A stretch of DNA of 64,000 nt, taken from NCBI RefSeq assembly GCF_964340395.1, contig NC_135550.1:620001-684000 (forward strand), written 5' to 3'. Shown here piece after piece: positions 58,600 through 64,000 of this stretch. The translations under genes and the position numbers were made by a program. Positions within the stretch are counted from its first letter, which is position 1. The number at the start of each line of letters is the position of its first letter. Source of the stretch: Glandiceps talaboti. Taxonomy: Eukaryota > Hemichordata > Enteropneusta > Spengelidae. The notes under the pieces are model-generated. The model was not told where the DNA came from, ran no database searches, and saw nothing but the letters and a program-made list of their open reading frames with translations.

Positions 58600-59185
58600 C
58601 ATCACCCTTCAGTCGGAACTGCTAGACCTCGGATGTTCTTCTAATACAATATGACACACGACTGAACATCGCTATCGAGGATGGAAGATCTGAGATCTAG
58701 CAAAAGTCATCTCTGCAGTTCAGGGATATAAATAAACAAAACAGAGGACAATAGCTATTTTTTTCATGCATATTCAAGGGGCTTTTAAAAATAACCACCA
58801 ATGCCTTAACTGAAGTGTGAATGACAACGTCTACACACTCATCAAACTCACAATTACCATAAATAATTCCGTCTTGGAACGCTGGAACCCCTTGGAATTA
58901 ATAGATTATTCTCGTCTTTCCCAATCTAATTATCATGATTATTGGGTATTTTTTTAAATTTCAGGCGTATTCTATTGGGTTCTATTAGGTGCGTGCGAAT
59001 TTAAGAACTTATCCCACGTATAACCGTTTATTTATATCACGCGCGGTTTTGTTCCATTACATTTAGAAATGTTCGGGTTTTCACCTGGCATTTCTCTGTC
59101 TCGCCAATTTTTCCTTTGAAAAAGAATATTTATTCGAAACGTCGGATTTAACAGCTATATATACGGACTGGTTTATTAGTTCCTT
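58600..59185 (+). repeat. Possible retrozyme/Penelope-like tail element
   Basis: Starts near TTCAGTCGGAACTGCTAGAC and has a nearby inverted counterpart (GAACATCGCTATCGAGGATG, then CTAGCAAAAG). The right end has GAATATTTATTC, a small hairpin, followed by GAAACGTCGG, the same motif as in the inverted repeat at 14.9 kb. No ORF. Borders uncertain. Confidence 0.4.
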
Positions 59186-59209
59186 ATGCATTTCACAATT
59201 ACCATAAAC

Positions 59210-59690
59210 TGATAAGACATAATACTAGTAGTTAGTAATTTGTTATCATTACGTGATATTGGACATTAGTATTATAGAGCATTTAGCATTATAGAGGTCA
59301 TTGGTTATTGAATATATTAAGCATATTATATATGCATACAAGGTCCAACCCACGGCCATATGTCATCTCAATGGAATGTGAAGTCTGAAAATGACATTAG
59401 CTAGATGTTCGGGCAAGTCCTCACTGCAAACTTTGTTCGCTTATTGTATTGGAAGTAAGCCTGAATGTCTAGCAGCAAGACTACGATCACCCATGTCAGT
59501 TCTCATAATAGATCCATGGTTATACCATAGACCCTAAACGAAAAGTAGGGTCTATGGTTATACTTCCATGCTATATCCATGGAAGTTCTAACAGAGTTCA
59601 TTTATCATTACATCCACAACTTTATTGATTGGTGTGTCTGTGATTTTGCCTTTTCCAAAGATATGTCATGAACAGTCTGTAACTCTATAC
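59210..59690. other. Intronic DNA
   Basis: Only a short local inverted repeat (ACCATAGACCCTAAAC / GTAGGGTCTATGGT, 59525-59560) was noticed. No gene seen. Confidence 0.4.
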
Positions 59691-59724
59691 ATGGATGCAC
59701 AATGTTCTGTACCAGTAACAACCT

Positions 59725-59940
59725 GACATCAGAGACTGGTTTTTGCCATCTAGTCAGATTTTTTTGCCATCTGTGACGGAGTAGTCTAAGATCATGATTT
59801 TTTGCAAACTGAGACTAGTCTCAGCTAGACAGGGTTTGTTTTTGCCATCTGAGACTGGCAAACAGAGACTATAGACAGACTGGTCTCAGATGGCAATTTT
59901 TTGCAAACTGAGACTGGTCTCAGACTCTCAGTTAACATTT
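59725..59940. repeat. Local repeats of GAGACTGGT and TTTTTGCCATCT
   Basis: GAGACTGGTTTTTGCCATCT and its partial complement (GGTCTCAGATGGCAATTTTT) alternate about six times, giving short inverted and direct repeats. Confidence 0.65.
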
Positions 59941-59999
59941 TAGGTATCCTTACATACCACAAATTAGAGAATGATGATTTATATGATAAAGATAACTGA

Positions 60000-60230
60000 G
60001 ATGGATAGGCAAGTGGATAAACATTCAAAAAATGAGCATGCGTGTATGCCTCACAACAAGACCACAGTCATGATAACTGCAAAATGATGATTTATATGAC
60101 AAAGGTAACTGAGTTGGATAGGCAAATGGATAAACAATAAAAAATAAACATGTGTTTGCCAAGCAACAAGACCATGCTATAGCATCGGCGAAAAGATGAT
60201 GTATATTGCAAAGCCATTGCTGCTATTTTT
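60000..60230 (+). repeat. GCCTAGCAAC-family repeat, fifth locus
   Basis: Degenerate modules TGCCTCACAACAAGACCACA and GCCAAGCAACAAGACCATGC, ending AGCCATTGCTGCTATTTTTG. Confidence 0.7.
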
Positions 60231-60459
60231 GTTACAAATTACATAAAATACAGACATTGATAGCATCAAGCATATACAAATGACACATTTTATTTCTCTA
60301 TCTTGGTAGTATATAGTAGCTTCTTTGTTACTTCCTGTAATGGATAGCAGTACCCATTAATTGATCTAATTCTGGCCATAATAATTCTATTTACTGAAAT
60401 AAACAAAAACAAAGTAGTATGTCCACTGTTGGTCAATTTTCTACACTGCTTTCTTCCAG

Positions 60460-60560
60460 ATTCTTGGAGTGGAGACTGGAAGAGTTGAACCAATATGGTG
60501 TCAAGTACACATTCTTAGAAAAATCCCTAAAACTGGAAGTGACGTTTAGCAGAAAGATGG
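60460..60560 (+). CDS. KNL1: KNL1 exon, first strand region of RWD
   Basis: 101-bp exon between TTTCTTCCAG and GTGAGT. It encodes FLEWRLEELNQYGVKYTFLE and KSLKLEVTFSRKM. The pattern matches the vertebrate sequence opening the tandem RWD region (EW-x-V-x-x-W...FxFVYDTIxLTITF): an EW dipeptide, an aromatic strand and a second strand ending in TF. In the family this region binds the Mis12 complex (Nsl1). Confidence 0.88.
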
Positions 60561-60622
60561 GTGAGTTGATACACAACAATTGCTGAACTTAACATCTATT
60601 CTTTTATAATTGTTTGTAAGGC

Positions 60623-61868
60623 TTAATAAAAATAATTATGTGGTTCCGATTACGCTCACTTTTAGAATAGGTGGGGTAGGTTGATTTTTTTTTTTATTTT
60701 ATTGAATTTGTTTTTCTTGGTTGAGTGTCTAGTTCAGGTTTTCTAATGGTCTCTGTGTTATTTATTTCTTCCCATCAGATGTATAGTCATTACAGATTGG
60801 AAGAACAGTTTTTTCTTCCGTAAGGAAGAGATGAATTAGTGGGTGAAAGTCTGTGTGTGTGTCTGTTTGTCTGTCTGTCTGTGTCGTTTTCTCCAAAACA
60901 GCTGGCTCAATTCAAACAAAATTTGGCACAAATGTTCCGTTGAGTAATGGCAAGAACTGATTAGGTTTTGGTAAAAATTCCATGAATATTAATGAGCATT
61001 TTGCGTAATTAATCAATCGATCGTCTGGTTGCACACACGCTTTGTTTCGAACGTGCACCACCAACGTTGGTGTAAGGTAAACCAGGAAGCTACAGTATGG
61101 ATATACATGCTGTTGTTCTACACTGAGAAAGACTGTTTTCAGGGGTTTCAAGTGTTTGTATTGATATTTTCGTTGAATCTGAAGATTATTACATCAAAGC
61201 AAGGAGGTGAGCACTGAAAATACACATCATCTGTAAGCTTTATTGCAAAAATATACAGTCACGGTCATCTGCTCTCTTCACACCTTTCACGCAAGTATAC
61301 ATTTGGAGCTGATGGTGCATCTGTCAATCTCGATCGAAACAAGAATGTATACATTTTACCCAGGGACCAAGTAGGGCAATAATACCTTATCACTTCACTG
61401 TATTAAAGTTGTTCAACTGTTACGATGCGTACCATGAAGTATGTAAACTTTCTGATGCGTAATAGCAATGTTATGCGGTTTTCAATTTCGTTTATTATTT
61501 GCCGTTGAAACGGGTGTACATATCCCGGGTATGTAGGGGATCATGAAAGCTGAGTGCAGTCGAGGATGGCAGGCTTTCCTGGCATTTGAAAAACGTTTTT
61601 GACAACTAACTTTCACAGGGACTTGAAAAAATCACAGATGTAGAGCTAAATTTCTTGTATAAATCATGAAATTGCAAAACTACCCTAACAGAAGGCATTC
61701 AGTTTAAATCTGGTATATTGTTTTTTTTAAGTTGATGTCAGTTTCCGCATCCAGTATTTCTTGTGAGACTTTTCTCGAAAAAGTAAAAGAAGTTTAGGGT
61801 CGGCAGTGAAAAATCTAGGTGGGGTCGGGTAACTGGAACCAAACAATTATTTTTTAGGCCTAACCAGT
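60623..61868. repeat. MITE core split by other repeats
   Basis: The left part (60623-60825: AAGGCTTAATAAAAATAATT, GGTGGGGTAGGTTG, TCTGTAATGA-type words in reverse) and right part (61730-61868: TTGTGAGACTTTTCTCG, GGTGGGGTCGGGTAACTGGA) match the two halves of 42367-42741. Between them lie the ATGGCTGGCTCAATT-family repeat (60850-61020), unassigned DNA and the repeat at 61537-61705. Confidence 0.6.
61537..61705 (+). repeat. Dispersed repeat, copy B
   Basis: Same family as 4620-4800: GGGGATCATGAAAGCTGAGT, TTTGACAACTAACTTTCACA, ATCATGAAATTGCAAAACTA. Confidence 0.65.
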
Positions 61869-62121
61869 TCTTCAAAGCCAGTAACACTCCTACCTCTATT
61901 TTCTCTGATCCTGCATCTATTTTGTAAATGGTTGGTCTTGTGACATTAACCCTGTCTGTTAAATTGACAGGTTTTCAAGTAGACAAGTAAGCCATTCAAA
62001 AACAAAATTCCTTTCAAAGCTATTGATACTCCAGATGTAGAGTATATTCTGAATTCAAGGTTAGTGTACAGTATAGTATAAACAGATAAATGTATACATG
62101 TACCTCATTTCTGTTCAACAG

Positions 62122-62190
62122 AAACTATTCTTGCAGGAGATGAACTTGAGTATGATATTGTAGATATTGAACTGGAATCTTTGTTAGCAG
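62122..62190 (+). CDS. KNL1: KNL1 exon, RWD continuation (last exon seen)
   Basis: 69-bp exon between TTCAACAG and GTAATG. It encodes ETILAGDELEYDIVDIELES and LLA. It aligns with the vertebrate segment KIVDINFQSLL. It ends in phase 1, so further exons must follow; none was found before 64000. A second acceptor 15 bp downstream (CTTGCAG, exon start 62137) is also in frame and would remove ETILA. Confidence 0.84.
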
Positions 62191-62261
62191 GTAATGTTAT
62201 ATTTATTCTACTCATAATCTGTCAATTTGGACTTACTTCAATGTCAGCTTGTAATTTTTTT

Positions 62262-62375
62262 TAGCACAACTGAACTTCTTTGGTTCAGTAGTGCTATAGG
62301 CATGGCAAAGTGTCTGTCTGTCTGTCAGTATGGATGTGGAATTGATGTATTTGTGTAAACAACTTAAAGTCAAGG
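62262..62375 (+). repeat. Hairpin-ended dispersed repeat, 5' fragment
   Basis: AGCACAACTGAACTTCTTTG then GTTCAGTAGTGCTATAGGCA, a CTGT run and AACAACTTAAAGTCAA. Truncated soon after. 62376-63120 shows no gene. Confidence 0.75.
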
Positions 62376-63121
62376 TTGGAGGTGGACGGCCCCGACCACC
62401 ACTCTTGGAAAATAGCCGGCATTAGCAAGCTGCCTACTGGTTCTATTGTGTTTCGTCAAAATACAATATACACAAAAGATAAGATAAAAAAAGATGGGAA
62501 TACTTTCGAAAGTATGTGAAGTAAAGGGCTGGCATATCACTTATGAAATGCATAGAACACAAAACAAGGTGTACAGGTGGTCGGAGGAAATTGACACGTA
62601 ATGACAATGGTCGGGTGATCATACACAGAACAGAGACATGCAATGACTACATTGGGTAGGAATGAGTTGACACGTAAAACAGTAGAGACGGCAATCGTAC
62701 ACAACACAATGGACATGTGACAGTATGCAGTTAATTATTACCATAACCGCACAAACATGATGAAAGAGAACAATATGAATAATTTGACACTTCTAACAAT
62801 GGTCAGGTGATCACTTTCAGACAATGGTAATAGATCAATAAGTTTACACGATAAGATGATGACATGGCAAACACAAAACAACAACTGTTACAATGTAAGC
62901 GGGCTCACAATCAAACACGGCCGTTTTTTTTCAATGCATATATGGCATACCTGTCGGCAAAATAAAGTTACAAGTATTGCTACGTAAATGTTTACATTAA
63001 TTCACTGTAAATGGTGTGACAGAATCAAATCAAGCTGAATAAAACCAGAGTATATAAAATGTACAGAAACTTAGCATTCTTCACCATTCTCATGATTAAG
63101 ACAAGCGATACTATAACAACC

Positions 63122-63123
<2 letters not shown>

Positions 63124-63172
<49 letters not shown>
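63124..63172 (+). repeat. (GA)n microsatellite
   Basis: About 24 GA units in an uninterrupted run. Confidence 0.95.
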
Positions 63173-63174
<2 letters not shown>

Positions 63175-63309
63175 GCATGTCAATTTAAAAGTTCATCACA
63201 TCCAGCAAGTGCAAGAAGTCATTAGATGAAGAAAATGAAAATAATTTACAGCAAATTTGAAGAAAGCCAGAGTACAGCAGAATACCAATTCATAAAGTCA
63301 CCACAGAGA

Positions 63310-64000
63310 TCAAAGCAAGTGGACTACATTCCATAATGAGTGGGTTAGAAGTCGCAAGTTGTGGTCATACTACCGACTGGGCAAGGGTATGTTTTGCCGG
63401 CTTTGTCAAAAGTTCAATATGTAGCACATAAAGATGCAGTCACATACAAAGTAACAACCCAAACAACCAAGAACATTGCTGCAGTAATCCAACCTGAAGC
63501 AAACAACGACGCCATCACCGCTGCCTTCACCTCATGTATTTCATGGCTAAGCAGCAGTTTGGTTTGTCAGTGAAACAGGACTTGAATGTCAGTAAAAGTG
63601 TGACTTGTTGCATTGAAAATTCAAAGCAAGAAATGATGAATATCCTGTCCTCAGTAATTGAAGAGAAGGCGATCAACGAACTCAAAAGGTCTGATATATT
63701 TTCAATAATGCTTGACGAGACAACTGATGTTAATGTGAGAGAACAATTGACACTGAACAGTAGATACACACATATACTTAGATGCCCATGGGGATTTGTC
63801 TCAAATTCCTAAAGATGATCGCGCCACTAAAACAAGATGGTGATGACGACCTCAGTATAACCTTGAATGCTGAAACAATAACAAAGAACATGAAAAGGTC
63901 AAAGAGGGCAAAGAGTTAGAATGTGCTAGATTCGAAGGCATCAGTACAGACAGCGCCGGTGTCATGACCGGGAAGAAATCAGGTGTTGTAAAGAGGCTAC
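63310..64000 (+). pseudogene. hAT-type transposase (ZNF862-like), broken, runs off the window
   Basis: Reads WTTFHNEWVRSRKLWSYYRL and GMFCRLCQKFN (zinc-finger-like CxxC) near 63321-63420. A frame change leads to HKDAVTYKVTTQTTKNIAAV and ITAAF. Another leads to YFMAKQQFGLSV, MMNILSSVIEEKAINELKRS and FSIMLDETTDVNVREQLTL, the conserved hAT DETTD block. A last frame gives FEGISTDSAGVMTGKKSGVV at the right edge. At least three frame changes make it inactive. It probably lies in a KNL1 intron, since the gene must continue beyond 62190. Confidence 0.82.

Larger units (their letters stand above)
5168..62190 (+). other. KNL1: KNL1 gene span in this window (16 exons, partial at both ends)
   Basis: KNL1 is the outer-kinetochore scaffold of the KMN network; it recruits PP1 and Bub3-Bub1/BubR1 to control spindle attachment and the checkpoint. 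Sixteen exons with AG/GT borders were joined by hand. Every donor phase matches the next acceptor phase, giving one open frame of about 1,553 codons. In order it encodes an RVSF motif, a KI-like motif, two tandem MELT motifs, a second KI-like motif, a 2.2 kb exon with 13 MELT-type motifs, an acidic stretch, helical coiled-coil exons and the start of the RWD region. That order follows vertebrate KNL1. The first exon found starts in phase 2 and the last ends in phase 1, so both gene ends are missing. No start codon, promoter or polyA site was recognised. Confidence 0.93.

Overview
The window is a stretch of animal nuclear DNA, AT-rich, gene-poor and repeat-rich. Only one host gene can be supported: a large part of the kinetochore scaffold gene KNL1 (CASC5/Spc105 family), on the + strand from about 5.2 kb to 62.2 kb. 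Sixteen exons were recovered by reading conserved protein segments and checking AG/GT borders; all fifteen junctions keep the reading frame (about 1,553 codons). They carry the PP1-docking RVSF motif, KI-like motifs, about 16 MELT motifs, the C-terminal coiled coil and the beginning of the RWD region. The first exons (start codon, SILK-like motif) and the last exons (rest of the RWD region) were not found and probably lie outside the window. The species cannot be fixed. The KNL1 layout, a DIRS element, a tRNA-derived SINE, several LINE relics and a TTAA transposon suggest an invertebrate, perhaps a marine deuterostome such as a hemichordate or lancelet (inference).

Layout. 0-5 kb: dispersed repeats, an unidentified decayed coding-like segment and a LINE relic. 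5.2 kb: RVSF exon. 5.3-11.4 kb: a nest made of a MITE split by a 2.0 kb TTAA transposon that carries a 203-codon ORF, followed by a DIRS retroelement with inverted termini and an internal complementary region. 11.6 kb: exon 2. 12-13.8 kb: LINE relic on the minus strand. 14.6-18.0 kb: large foldback structure with a smaller inverted repeat inside it that holds hammerhead-ribozyme-like cores. 19.5 kb: SINE. 19.9-23.9 kb: two minisatellites with a 53-bp exon between them. 24.15-25.34 kb: foldback with internal subrepeats. 25.5-36.5 kb: the KI/MELT exons, with more minisatellites and MITEs between them. 36.8-41.2 kb: LINE split by a 2.5 kb TIR element with TATAGG-rich arms. 41-47.6 kb: foldbacks, dispersed repeats and a C-rich minisatellite. 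48-62.2 kb: C-terminal coiled-coil and RWD exons, separated by a 4.9 kb minisatellite and dispersed repeats. 63.3-64 kb: broken hAT-type transposase.

How it works together: RVSF (PP1), TxxF-MELT-HT modules (Bub3/Bub1), KI-like motifs (Bub1/BubR1 TPR in vertebrates) and the coiled-coil/RWD end (Zwint and Mis12-complex attachment) are the parts expected of the outer-kinetochore checkpoint platform. The rest of the window is intron filled with mobile and tandem DNA. The observations most worth checking are the TTAA element with its P2X7-tail-like ORF and an independent empty-site paralogue, the homogenised MELT array, the intact DIRS end architecture, the hammerhead-like inverted repeat and the excess of foldback structures.
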